A DNA stretch of 64,000 nt from JAHRAW01 sp963693025 (GTDB taxonomy: Bacteria > Pseudomonadota > Gammaproteobacteria > Arenicellales > Poriferihabitantaceae), in contig OY843749.1 in assembly GCA_963693025.1 (NCBI GenBank), positions 1,364,001-1,428,000 on the forward strand, written 5' to 3'. Shown one piece after another: positions 45,552 through 53,946 of this stretch (positions are counted from its first letter, which is position 1; every line of letters starts with the position of its first letter). Under the pieces are notes generated by a model that searched no databases, had not been told where the DNA came from, and saw only the letters and a list, made by a program, of their open reading frames with translations. A program made the position numbers and the translations under genes.

Positions 45552-46394
45552 ATGCCCCTGAAAATCACCCCCCTGACCCCCGCCATCGGCGCTGAGATTC
45601 GCGGGGTGGATTTGGGGGCGCCTTTGGGGGCGGGGGTTGTTGAGGAGATTTACCGGGCGTTGTTGGCGCATTTGGTTATATTTTTTCGCGGGCAGAAGTT
45701 GGCGCCGGGGGCGCTGGTGCGGTTGGGGGAGGCGTTTGGGACGCTGGATCGGCCGCATCCGGTTTATCCGCCGGTTGAGGGGTTTGCAGAGGTCGTCAAA
45801 CTGGAAAACGATGGCGACCGTCCCGCCGACACCAATGAATGGCACGCCGACCTGACCTTCCGCCGCAAGCCGCCGTTCGCTTCGATTTTGCACGCCATCA
45901 CTATTCCGGAGGCGGGCGGCGATACGTTGTGGGCGAGCATGTATGCCGCTTATGAGGCGTTACCGGCTACCGTGCGCACGCAGATTGAGCCGCTGTATGC
46001 GGTGCACGACATGGGCTCGTTTCGCAACGCCGCGCTCGGTCGGGACAACGATGTCGAGGCGATGAACGAGGCGCTCGCCCAGACCGGCTCGGCGGTTCAC
46101 AAGGTGGTTGCGCGCCATCCGGTGACCGGCCGGTCCCTACTCTATGTCAACCAATCGTTCACGCGCCACATCGTTGGCCTGTCCACCACCGACAGCGACC
46201 GCCTGCTGCACTATCTCTATAACCACGCCAACCGTCCCGAGTTCCAAGTTCGTTTTCGTTGGTCGGAGGGCGCCGTGGCGATGTGGGACAACCGCGCCAG
46301 CCAGCACTACGCAGTCGCCGATTACGCCCCCGCATACCGTTGCATGAACCGGGTGACCGTGGTCGACGACAAACGCGCCGGCGAAGTGAAATGA
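45552..46394 (+). CDS. TauD/TfdA-family Fe(II)/2-oxoglutarate dioxygenase
   Basis: A 280-residue oxygenase beginning MPLKITPLTPAIGAEIRGVD, as TauD does. The metal ligands are His-x-Asp in NEWHADLTF and a distal His in MWDNRASQHYAV, with the 2-oxoglutarate Arg in YRCMNRVTV. TauD releases sulfite from taurine; relatives act on 2,4-D, sulfate esters and other carboxylates, so the substrate is unproven. The stop overlaps the start of the EEP-family gene. The first 80 codons are G/T-rich. Confidence 0.88.
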   Translation: MPLKITPLTPAIGAEIRGVDLGAPLGAGVVEEIYRALLAHLVIFFRGQKLAPGALVRLGEAFGTLDRPHPVYPPVEGFAEVVKLENDGDRPADTNEWHADLTFRRKPPFASILHAITIPEAGGDTLWASMYAAYEALPATVRTQIEPLYAVHDMGSFRNAALGRDNDVEAMNEALAQTGSAVHKVVARHPVTGRSLLYVNQSFTRHIVGLSTTDSDRLLHYLYNHANRPEFQVRFRWSEGAVAMWDNRASQHYAVADYAPAYRCMNRVTVVDDKRAGEVK

Positions 46395-47281
46395 AATTCC
46401 TCACCTACAACATTCGCTACGGCGAGGGCAAGGATGGGGAAACTGACCTTGGGCGTATTTGCGATGAAATCGCCGGCGCCGATTTGATTGCGTTGCAGGA
46501 GGTGGAGCGGTTTTGGGCGCGTAGTGGGAATGTTGACCAGGCGCAGGTTATTGCCGATGGGCTGGGGGCGTATTTTTGGGTGTATGGGGCGGGGGTGGAT
46601 TTGCATGTTGGCGGGGCGGCTCCGGCGGGGGGTGCGCGGCGGCAGTTTGGGAATATGTTGCTTTGCCGCTGGCCGATTTTGGCGTGCCGCCATCACTTGC
46701 TGCCCAAATACGGGAGCACGGGGCCGCTCAGTATTCAGCGCTCGATGTTGGAGGCGACGGTGCGTTGCGGTGGCGGTGGCGAGGGTGAGGGGCGTCTCTT
46801 GCGTGTGTATTCGCTCCACCTTACCCATTTGTCCGCCGCCACGCGGTTGCCGCAGGTTGAGGCGTTGCTCGACATTCACGCCAACGCCGCCTTCGAGGGC
46901 GCGGCTGTCAGCGGCGATTTGAGCGGCGAGATGCGCGGTTTTGACGGCGCCGAAGACGCGGGGTTGCAGGTCGTGCCGGAGGAGGCGGTGCTGCTTGGGG
47001 ATTTCAACTTCCAGCCGGATTCCCGCGAATACGAGCGCATCGCCGGACCGCTCAGCGATTACGGCGGGCGCATCGCCAACCCCAAAGGTTTCGTCGATGC
47101 CTGGTGCGCCGCCGGGCACGACATCGCCGCCGGCTTCACCAGCGATGTCGGCGGCCAGCCGGCGCGGCTCGATTATTGCTTCGTCAGCGCCGCGTTGAAA
47201 AACCGAATCACCGACTGCCGGGTCGATACGCGGGCAACCGGCTCCGACCACTTTCCGCTGTGGACGACGCTCGATTTATAG
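46391..47281 (+). CDS. Endonuclease/exonuclease/phosphatase family protein
   Basis: A 296-residue hydrolase with the EEP fold. Diagnostic blocks are MKFLTYNIRYG, LIALQEVERF (metal-binding Glu), VYSLHLTHLS, VLLGDFNFQPDS and GSDHFPLWTTL (C-terminal Asp-His). Members include DNA repair nucleases, sphingomyelinases and phosphatases; the short length and lack of signal peptide suggest a cytosolic enzyme of unknown substrate. It overlaps the oxygenase gene by 4 bases. Confidence 0.85.
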   Translation: MKFLTYNIRYGEGKDGETDLGRICDEIAGADLIALQEVERFWARSGNVDQAQVIADGLGAYFWVYGAGVDLHVGGAAPAGGARRQFGNMLLCRWPILACRHHLLPKYGSTGPLSIQRSMLEATVRCGGGGEGEGRLLRVYSLHLTHLSAATRLPQVEALLDIHANAAFEGAAVSGDLSGEMRGFDGAEDAGLQVVPEEAVLLGDFNFQPDSREYERIAGPLSDYGGRIANPKGFVDAWCAAGHDIAAGFTSDVGGQPARLDYCFVSAALKNRITDCRVDTRATGSDHFPLWTTLDL

Positions 47282-47366
47282 CCGCCAAGCGGTCTGCAAG
47301 CGGTATGCGATTAGGCGGATGTTTTTTACCGCCCGACGACACCGCCAGCGCCAACACCCACCACCC

Positions 47367-48503
47367 ATGCCACTCGATAAAAACCTGCTAATCGCGCTGG
47401 CGGCGACCGTGCTGTCGTTTTGCACGCTGTATACCCCCCAGCCCATCCTGCCGCTGCTGAGCGCCGAGTTCGGCGTCAGCCCGGCGGACAGCGCGCTGCT
47501 CATCACGCTCACGCTGGCGCCGCTCGGCCTCGCGCCCATCGTCTATGGCTACTTCCTGCAAGCGATACCGGCGCGCAGCATGCTGAGGTGCGCGGTGTTC
47601 CTGCTCATCATCGACCAACTCGCCTTCTTCGCCGCCACCGAGTTCTGGCATCTGCTCGCGTTGCGCTTCATCCAGGGGCTGCTGTTGCCCGCCATCTTCA
47701 CCGCGCTCATGACCTACTGCGCCACCATGGCGCCGCCCGGCAAGGTGCGCCGCAACATGGGTTTGTATATCGGCGCCACCATCCTCGGCGGCTTCCTGAG
47801 CCGCGCCCTCGGCGGGCTGCTCGCGCAACTGCTCGGCTGGCACTGGATGTTCGTGGTGGTCGGGCTGCTGCTCGTGCCGCTATGGTTTGCGCTGCGCTAC
47901 ACCGACCCCGACGCCGAAATCAACTTCCAGCGCCTCGACCTGCGAAGCATCCGGCGGGTGCTCGCCAACCCGCTCTACCGCAACTGCTATCTGGTGCTGT
48001 TCGGCGTGTTCCTGGTGTTCGCCGGCATCCTCAACCTGCTGCCGTTCAGGCTCGCCGAAATCAACCCGGCAATCGGGCCCCTCGGCATCTCGCTGTCCTA
48101 CACCGGCTACCTCATCTGCGTCCCCATCGCCATCATCTCGGCGCGCTTAATCCGCACCTTCGGCGGCGTCCGCCGCGCCCTGCTGACGGGCTTAGCCATC
48201 AACGTCACCGGCCTGAGCGCCTACCTGCTACCCAACCCCACCGCCCTGTTCGCCACCATGTTCATCTTCGCCGCCGGCATGTTTTTCATCCACTCGGTGC
48301 TGTCGGGCCTGGTCAACGAACTGGCAACCGAGCACAAAGGCGTGGTCAACGGGCTCTATGTTTCCGTCTATTACTTGAGCGGCGCCCTCGGCTCGTGGTT
48401 GCCGGGGCCTGTCTATTCGCAACTCGGTTGGACGCCTTTTGTGTTGTTGGCTGGTTTGTTGCTGGGTGGTGCGGCGGTGTTTGCGGGGAGGATTAGGGTT
48501 TGA
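47367..48503 (+). CDS. Major facilitator superfamily transporter
   Basis: A 378-residue protein with about 12 predicted helices, starting FCTLYTPQPILPLLSAEFGV. The loop RYTDPDAEINFQRLDLRSIR divides the two six-helix halves. The N-terminal motif and length resemble YnfM-type exporters. Substrate unknown. The start at 47367 removes an unlikely basic extension encoded by the upstream open frame. Confidence 0.88.
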   Translation: MPLDKNLLIALAATVLSFCTLYTPQPILPLLSAEFGVSPADSALLITLTLAPLGLAPIVYGYFLQAIPARSMLRCAVFLLIIDQLAFFAATEFWHLLALRFIQGLLLPAIFTALMTYCATMAPPGKVRRNMGLYIGATILGGFLSRALGGLLAQLLGWHWMFVVVGLLLVPLWFALRYTDPDAEINFQRLDLRSIRRVLANPLYRNCYLVLFGVFLVFAGILNLLPFRLAEINPAIGPLGISLSYTGYLICVPIAIISARLIRTFGGVRRALLTGLAINVTGLSAYLLPNPTALFATMFIFAAGMFFIHSVLSGLVNELATEHKGVVNGLYVSVYYLSGALGSWLPGPVYSQLGWTPFVLLAGLLLGGAAVFAGRIRV

Positions 48504-48523
48504 ACTACGTCATTTAAGTACTC

Positions 48524-48722
48524 GTCATTCTCGAGCGTTAGTGTCCGTTGCCGCCGCGCTTTTTCTTTTAAGCGGCGGCTTACGGACACTTACGTCCTCG
48601 GGAATCTCCATAAGATTGGCACGGGCTTCGACAAAGTCCACGCTAGCCTTAGGGAGATTCCCGAAGGTGATGAAAAATATAGTCGCTAACGCTCCTTATT
48701 TTTCTATCATTCGAGAATGACG
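48524..48722 (+). repeat. Mosaic palindromic repeat R6 (minimal form)
   Basis: The simplest complete copy, 199 bp, between the MFS gene and tpiA. It shows the core order: CGTCATTCTCGAGCG; large hairpin AGTGTCCG(ttGCCGCCGC...GCGGCGGCtta)CGGACACT; CGGGAATCTCCATAAG and CTTAGGGAGATTCCCG about 35 bases apart; ATATAGTCGCTAACGCTCC; CATTCGAGAATGACG. Confidence 0.9.
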
Positions 48723-48820
48723 AGTAGTTGCTTTCCCCCACCCCAACCGCTACAATCCCGCCCCTTTTTTGACCGCCGGGGCTTAGCGCGTCCGGTGTGC
48801 ATTGATTTCGGAGAACCTCC

Positions 48821-49612
48821 GTGCGACGCAACTTGGTGGCGGGTAACTGGAAAATGAACGGCAACCACGCCATGGCAACGCGCTTGTGCGCGGATATTGT
48901 GCGCGGGGTTGCCGAGACCGCCAAGTCCGCTGAGAACGCCGAGGCGAACGAAGCCGAAGTCGCGCTCTGCCCGCCGCATATCTTGATAGCGGCGGCGGTC
49001 GGTGCGTTGGCGGGGAGCGGCATCAGCGTCGGCGCGCAGGACTTGGACGCCAACGACGACGGCGCTTTCACTGGCCAGACATCGGCGCGCATGATTGCCG
49101 ACAGCGGCTGCCGCTACGTCATCGCCGGGCACTCGGAGCGCCGCACATTGTATGGGGAAAGCGATGAACTGGTGGCGCGCAAGACCCAAGCGGCGCTGGC
49201 GGCGGGTCTCCGCCCCATCGTGTGCCTCGGGGAAACCCTGGCGGAGCGCGAAGCCGGCGTCACCGAAGCGGTGCTCGGGCGGCAACTGGACGCGGTCTTG
49301 GCGGTGAGCGCGGCGGCGGGTCTTGAAGCGGCGGTGGTCGCCTATGAGCCGGTGTGGGCAATCGGCACCGGCGTCACCGCCACGCCGGACCAAGCCCAGC
49401 ACGCGCACCGCTTCATCCGCGAGCGCCTTGCCGCCGCCGACGGTGGCGAGCGCATCGCCGCCGAATGCCGCATACTATACGGCGGCAGCATGAAGCCGGA
49501 AAACGCGGCGGACTTGCTCGCCCAACCCGACATAGACGGCGGGCTGGTCGGCGGCGCCGCTTTGAACGCGGGCGACTTTCTCGCCATCTGCAGCGCCGCC
49601 GGGTCGGCCTAA
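48821..49612 (+). CDS. tpiA: Triose-phosphate isomerase
   Basis: A 263-residue glycolytic enzyme interconverting dihydroxyacetone phosphate and glyceraldehyde 3-phosphate. Catalytic blocks are NWKMNGNHA, AGHSERR (His) and YEPVWAIGTG (Glu), with phosphate loop ILYGGSMKPENA. It starts with GTG at 48821; no in-frame ATG lies nearer the conserved MRRNLVAGNWKMN start. It is followed by secG and a tRNA-Leu, as in many gammaproteobacteria. Confidence 0.97.
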   Translation: MRRNLVAGNWKMNGNHAMATRLCADIVRGVAETAKSAENAEANEAEVALCPPHILIAAAVGALAGSGISVGAQDLDANDDGAFTGQTSARMIADSGCRYVIAGHSERRTLYGESDELVARKTQAALAAGLRPIVCLGETLAEREAGVTEAVLGRQLDAVLAVSAAAGLEAAVVAYEPVWAIGTGVTATPDQAQHAHRFIRERLAAADGGERIAAECRILYGGSMKPENAADLLAQPDIDGGLVGGAALNAGDFLAICSAAGSA

Positions 49613-49643
49613 CTGAATAACCGAATTCGGATTTGGAGTTTCG

Positions 49644-50000
49644 ATGCTCACCAACATACTACTCGTCATACATCTCATCGTCGCGGTCGCCATCGTGATA
49701 CTGGTGCTGTTGCAGCGCGGCAAAGGCGCCGACATGGGCGCCGCGTTCGGCGGCGGCTCGTCGCAATCGCTATTCGGCGCGCGCGGCTCCGCCAACTTCC
49801 TCAGCCGCGCCACCGCCACGCTGGTCACGGTGTTCTTCCTCTCCAGCCTGACGCTCGCGTATATCTACACGCACCAGGGCGAGACCGGCAGCGTAACCAC
49901 CGACTCCCCCATCCAACCGCCCACCGACGCCCCCGACGACCCAAGCGCCACGGAGCCCACCCCCACCGACCCCTCCGACGTCCCCACGGCGCCCGAATAA
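49644..50000 (+). CDS. secG: Protein translocase subunit SecG
   Basis: A 118-residue membrane protein with two helices (about 3-22 and 52-72) and the intervening motif RGKGADMGAAFGGGSSQSLFG, diagnostic of SecG. It speeds SecYE-dependent export. The C-terminal 40 residues are Pro/Thr/Asp-rich and longer than in E. coli SecG, a low-complexity tail common in relatives. It is cotranscribed with tpiA, 31 bases apart. Confidence 0.95.
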   Translation: MLTNILLVIHLIVAVAIVILVLLQRGKGADMGAAFGGGSSQSLFGARGSANFLSRATATLVTVFFLSSLTLAYIYTHQGETGSVTTDSPIQPPTDAPDDPSATEPTPTDPSDVPTAPE

Positions 50001-50019
50001 GCAACCGATACCCCGACAT

Positions 50020-50104
50020 GCCGAAGTGGTGGAACTGGTAGACACGCTGTCTTGAGGGGGCAGTGGAGCAATCCGTGCGGGTTCGAGTCCCGCCTTCGGC
50101 ACCA
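50020..50104 (+). tRNA. leuU: tRNA-Leu (anticodon GAG)
   Basis: Cloverleaf of 85 bases with acceptor GCCGAAG/CTTCGGC, anticodon stem CTGTC/GGCAG, loop TTGAGGG giving GAG, a long variable arm as in class II tRNAs, T-arm with GGTTCGAGTCC, and encoded CCA. Its place just after secG matches leuU in E. coli. A repeat (R7) follows instead of the rimP-nusA genes expected from E. coli order. Confidence 0.95.
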
Positions 50105-50175
50105 GTTTTGTTGGCATCAGCCCTGACACGCGCGATCGCCCCGCGCGCTTACGCGAAAATTCCCGAGTAAGTATT

Positions 50176-50414
50176 CGTCATTCTCGAGCGTTAGTGTCCG
50201 TTGCCGCCGCGCTTCTTCTTTTAAGCGGCGGCTTACGGACACTTACGACCTCGGGAATCTCCCTAAGACTGGCACGGGCTTTGTTGAAATTCACGGTAGC
50301 CTTAGGGAGATTCCCGAAGGCGATGAAAAATATGGTCGCTGACCACTCCCTATTTTTCTATCGTTCGAGAATGACGGGTTGTGGGTTATTTTTCTATCGT
50401 TCGAGAATGACGAG
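50176..50414 (+). repeat. Mosaic palindromic repeat R7
   Basis: Forward copy immediately downstream of tRNA-Leu(GAG). The core is complete, ending at 50376; then the right terminus TTATTTTTCTATCGTTCGAGAATGACG is repeated once more (to 50414), so the end has been tandemly duplicated. Confidence 0.88.
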
Positions 50415-50431
50415 TAATTGGGAATGACGAG

Positions 50432-52150
50432 TTACACCGTCCGATGCACAAACGAATCACGACGAAAACTGTATAGCGCTGTCGGGTCAACGGCGATGTC
50501 GATGACAGCCGGTTGGTTGCAGTTCATGGCGGCGTGGACAGCGTCGGGGATTTCGGGGGGGTGTTTTACTTGGAAGCCGGCGGCGCCGTATAGTTCGGCT
50601 ACTTTGTCGAAGGGTGGGCTGTGGATGTCGGCGCCGATGTAGCGGGCGCCGAAGAAGTCTCGTTGATATGCTTTTTCCGCGCCCCAGCAGCGGTTGTTCA
50701 TCACCAGCGTGACCGTGTTGATGCCGTGCGACACCGCCGTGCTTAGTTCGGAGAGGGTCATGCCGAAGCCGCCGTCGCCGATTAGGCTGACCACCGGGCG
50801 CTCCGGTTGTGCGAGTTTGACGCCGAGTCCGCAGGCGAATGAGAAGCCGACCAAGCCGAAGTCCAGCGGCGTGAACAAGCAGGGCGGCTGCCAGTAGTTC
50901 AGCGCATCGGTGGCTTGCAGGCACAGCGTGCCGGCGTCCAGCGTGATGGCGGCGTTCTTCGGCAACACGGTGCGCAGCGCCTTGAACAACGCGGCGGGTT
51001 GAATCGGCTGCCCGGCGCGTGACTCGTCCGCCACGCCTTGCGCATCGCGGTCTGCCAAATACGCGGCGCGCTCGCGTTGGTAGGCGGCGGTCCATTCGGC
51101 GACGCGGTCGGTCACCTCGGCGCGCGCTTGGATGGCGGTCAGGCGCGCGTGCAACTGCCGCGCAACGGTCGGCGCGTCCGCCCAGATGCCGAGCGCGACC
51201 GGGAAGTGGCGGCCAATCGCGCTCGGCTCCAATTCCACCTGGATGATTTTGGCGTGGCGGTTGAGGTGGTCGTAGGAATAGAAGGTCGAGTTGAACCCGA
51301 GGCGCGTGCCCAGCGCCAGGATGACATCCGCTTCGCGCACCAGCCGGGACGCGACCGGATTGCCGCGCGGACCCATCTGTCCGGCGTTCAAGTCGTGCCC
51401 GAACGGGATGGCGTCGCCGTGTCCCGGCGCGGTCGCAATCGGCGCGCGCAACGCCTCGGCGAGCGCCAGCACGGGCGCGTGACCGCCGGTGTTTTTGATG
51501 CCCCCGCCGGCGACGATGACCGGGCGCGCCGCCGAGCGCAGCAGTTGCGCGGCGGCGTCGATGGCGTCATCGGCGCCCGCCGGCACATTCCGGCAGCGAT
51601 AGTGTTGCGGCGCCTGAAAATCCGACTCCGCGAAATCAACGGTCGCCGCCAGAATGTCGCGCGGCAGGTTGAGTTGCACCGGTCCCCGGCGCGGCGTCAG
51701 CGCCAGCCGAAACGCCTCGCGAAACATTTCCGGAATGCGCCCGGTCTGCGTCACCGTCATGGTTTTTTTAGAGACCGGACGGAACAACGATTGCTGGTCA
51801 ACCTCCTGAAAGGCGCCGCGGTCGACGTGCTCCGAAGACAGCGAGCCGGCGATCGAGACGAGCGGCGAAAACGCCGCCGCCGCTTGCGCCAGACCGGTTA
51901 CGAGATTGGTCGCGCCGGGACCGTTCTGCCCGGCGAGAATCACGCCGGCGCGACCCGAAGCGCGCGCGTAGCCGTCCGCCATATGCGCGCCGGTGCGCTC
52001 GTCGCGCACCCCGATAAACGCGATTTCTTCGGCGGCGTACAGCGCGTCAAACATCTCCATCGCCGCCGAGCCGATGAGCCCGAACAGGTGGCGGACATCC
52101 TCCGCCCTGAGCGCTTCGACCGCCGCCTGTCCGCCCGTCAATGGCTTCAC
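50432..52150 (-). CDS. Thiamine diphosphate enzyme, acetolactate synthase/Xsc-like
   Basis: A 572-residue ThDP enzyme of the acetohydroxyacid synthase superfamily. The N-terminal PYR domain contains the cofactor-activating Glu region (GVRDERTGAHMADGYARASG). The C-terminal domain contains the ThDP/Mg motif IGDGGFGMTLSELSTAV followed by MNNRCWGAEKAYQRDFF. The last block and the overall pattern are nearest, in my judgement, to sulfoacetaldehyde acetyltransferase (Xsc)-like enzymes, but substrate cannot be fixed by eye. The start is GTG at 52150, which overlaps the hydrolase stop (GTGA). It belongs to a catabolic cluster with SDR and aldehyde dehydrogenase genes. Confidence 0.78.
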   Translation of the reverse strand: MKPLTGGQAAVEALRAEDVRHLFGLIGSAAMEMFDALYAAEEIAFIGVRDERTGAHMADGYARASGRAGVILAGQNGPGATNLVTGLAQAAAAFSPLVSIAGSLSSEHVDRGAFQEVDQQSLFRPVSKKTMTVTQTGRIPEMFREAFRLALTPRRGPVQLNLPRDILAATVDFAESDFQAPQHYRCRNVPAGADDAIDAAAQLLRSAARPVIVAGGGIKNTGGHAPVLALAEALRAPIATAPGHGDAIPFGHDLNAGQMGPRGNPVASRLVREADVILALGTRLGFNSTFYSYDHLNRHAKIIQVELEPSAIGRHFPVALGIWADAPTVARQLHARLTAIQARAEVTDRVAEWTAAYQRERAAYLADRDAQGVADESRAGQPIQPAALFKALRTVLPKNAAITLDAGTLCLQATDALNYWQPPCLFTPLDFGLVGFSFACGLGVKLAQPERPVVSLIGDGGFGMTLSELSTAVSHGINTVTLVMNNRCWGAEKAYQRDFFGARYIGADIHSPPFDKVAELYGAAGFQVKHPPEIPDAVHAAMNCNQPAVIDIAVDPTALYSFRRDSFVHRTV

Positions 52151-52950
52151 TTGACCTCGCCGTGATTGAGAAACCGCCGCAGCGGGACGGTGAATTGCCG
52201 CGGCTGCTCGACCAACCCCATGTGCCGCAAACCGGGCACGATGCGCGTTTGCGCGCCGGCGATTTCGTCGGCGATGGCGCGCGACATCGCCGGCGTGCTG
52301 CCGCTGTCGTTCTCGCAGGTCATCACCAACGCCGGGCATGCAATCGGCGGCTGCGGGCGAATCAACTCGGTCACGCCGGCGGCGAGCACGCGCCGGCACT
52401 GTGCGTAGGTGACCGGGTCGTTGGCAAGCAACCAGCGGCGCGTCTGCACAATGGCGCCGGGTTGTGACGCGCGAAATTCATCGGTGAACCAGCGCGCCAG
52501 CGAGCCGTCGAGCGTGTCCGCGATGTCGGCGCCGGCGCTTGCATCGGCGCGCGCTTCGACTCGTTGCTGTTCTTCGCTACTGCGCGCGTGCGGCGAGTTG
52601 AAGATGGCAAGCGAGGTGACGCGCGCGGGGTGGTCGATGGCGAAGCGTCGGTTGATCATGCCGCCGAGCGAAAACCCCGCGATGGCGCAGGCGTCGATGT
52701 CGAGCGCATCCAGCAAGGCGCGCAACTGCGCGGAAAACAGCGCCAGCGTGGGCGTCTCCGGCGGCGGCGCGCTGTCGCCGTGGCCGTATAAATCATAGGT
52801 CAACACCCGGTGACCGGGCCGCAACGCCGCGCGGTACGTGCGCCAAATATGCCGGTTCAAGCCGAGCCCGTGCACCAGCACGACCACCGGCGCACTGCCG
52901 CGACCGCTCAGTTGATAGGTTGTTCCGTTGCTGGTTGACTTGGTGCGCAT
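52147..52950 (-). CDS. Alpha/beta hydrolase
   Basis: A 267-residue hydrolase of the 3-oxoadipate enol-lactonase/esterase type. The oxyanion segment VLVHGLGLN, nucleophile elbow GFSLGGM (Ser), acid region and catalytic His in GLRHMGLVEQP are in the usual order. It is cytosolic, with no signal peptide. It is cotranscribed with the ThDP enzyme downstream (4-base overlap). Confidence 0.85.
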   Translation of the reverse strand: MRTKSTSNGTTYQLSGRGSAPVVVLVHGLGLNRHIWRTYRAALRPGHRVLTYDLYGHGDSAPPPETPTLALFSAQLRALLDALDIDACAIAGFSLGGMINRRFAIDHPARVTSLAIFNSPHARSSEEQQRVEARADASAGADIADTLDGSLARWFTDEFRASQPGAIVQTRRWLLANDPVTYAQCRRVLAAGVTELIRPQPPIACPALVMTCENDSGSTPAMSRAIADEIAGAQTRIVPGLRHMGLVEQPRQFTVPLRRFLNHGEVK

Positions 52951-53172
52951 GATGGCTCGGTTGACTCGGTTGACTCAGCGTTGGGGTGTTGGGATTAGAA
53001 ACGCGCGATGCGTCGGCAAAATTGTATACGCTTTTTTGTTTGGCGTCGGGAATTCGCGGCGCGGCAATTTAGATTAGAAAGCGCGCGCCGGAAAGTGGTA
53101 TCATCGCCGCCTGTCCCGCCGCCGCCAACCACGGTGACCGGCATCCTTATCACACCAACCGAAAACTTCCCA

Positions 53173-53931
53173 ATGAGACTCAAAGATAAAGTCGCCATCG
53201 TCACCGGTGGCGCATCCGGTTTTGGCGCCGGCATCGCCAAACACTTCTGCGACGCCGGCGCCCGCGTGCTGGTTGCCGACCGCGACGCCGACAAGGGCGA
53301 GGAAACCGCGCGCGCGCTCAACCAAGCGCCCGGCGAAGCCGCATTCACCGCCGTCGACGTGACCGACCGCGCGCAGGTGCAAGCCGCGGTTGACCTCGCC
53401 GTGGAGCGCTTTGGCCGCCTCGACATTCTGGTCAATAACGCCGGCATCGGCCAGCGCCCGGCGGCGCTGGAGGACACCTCGGACGAGATTTATGACGCGC
53501 TCTTCGAGATTAACGTGCGCGGCGTGTTTATCGGCTGCCGCTGCGCGCTGCCGGTGATGAAACGCCAGGGCGGCGGCGTCATCATCAACACCGCCTCGGG
53601 CATCGCGCTCACCCCGCGCCCCAATCTGGTGATTTACGCCGCCACCAAAGGCGCGGTCGTGACCTTCACCAAGGGCTTGGCGATGGAAATGGCAGAGCAC
53701 GGCATCCGCGTCAACGCGCTCTGCCCGGCGGCGGGCGACACCCCGATGCTCGCCGAATTCCTCGGCGGCAAAGACACCCCCGACGGGCGCGCGCGCTACA
53801 TGTCCGGCATCCCTCTGGGCAAACTGGTGAGCGGCGACGACATGGGCGCCGCCGCCGTGTATCTCGCTTCCGACGAAGCCGGCATGATCACCGGCACCTG
53901 CCTGCCGGTGGACGGCGGGCGCTGCATCTGA
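53173..53931 (+). CDS. Short-chain dehydrogenase/reductase
   Basis: A 252-residue classical SDR. Cofactor motif TGGASGFGAG, NNAGIGQ, catalytic Ser (NTASG) and YAATK are all present; Asp at the end of the second strand (VADRDADKG) suggests NAD preference. The N-terminus MRLKDKVAIV supports the ATG at 53173. Related enzymes oxidise hydroxy acids or alcohols such as 3-hydroxyisobutyrate or isethionate-like compounds; the substrate is unknown. It is 15 bases upstream of the aldehyde dehydrogenase gene. Confidence 0.9.
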   Translation: MRLKDKVAIVTGGASGFGAGIAKHFCDAGARVLVADRDADKGEETARALNQAPGEAAFTAVDVTDRAQVQAAVDLAVERFGRLDILVNNAGIGQRPAALEDTSDEIYDALFEINVRGVFIGCRCALPVMKRQGGGVIINTASGIALTPRPNLVIYAATKGAVVTFTKGLAMEMAEHGIRVNALCPAAGDTPMLAEFLGGKDTPDGRARYMSGIPLGKLVSGDDMGAAAVYLASDEAGMITGTCLPVDGGRCI

Positions 53932-53946
53932 CAACAGGAGAGAGCC

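Noticed and set aside
49644..50000. Pro/Thr-rich tail of SecG as a frameshift
   Set aside because: The frame stays open to a stop just before the tRNA, and similar low-complexity tails are common in SecG; no better frame exists.
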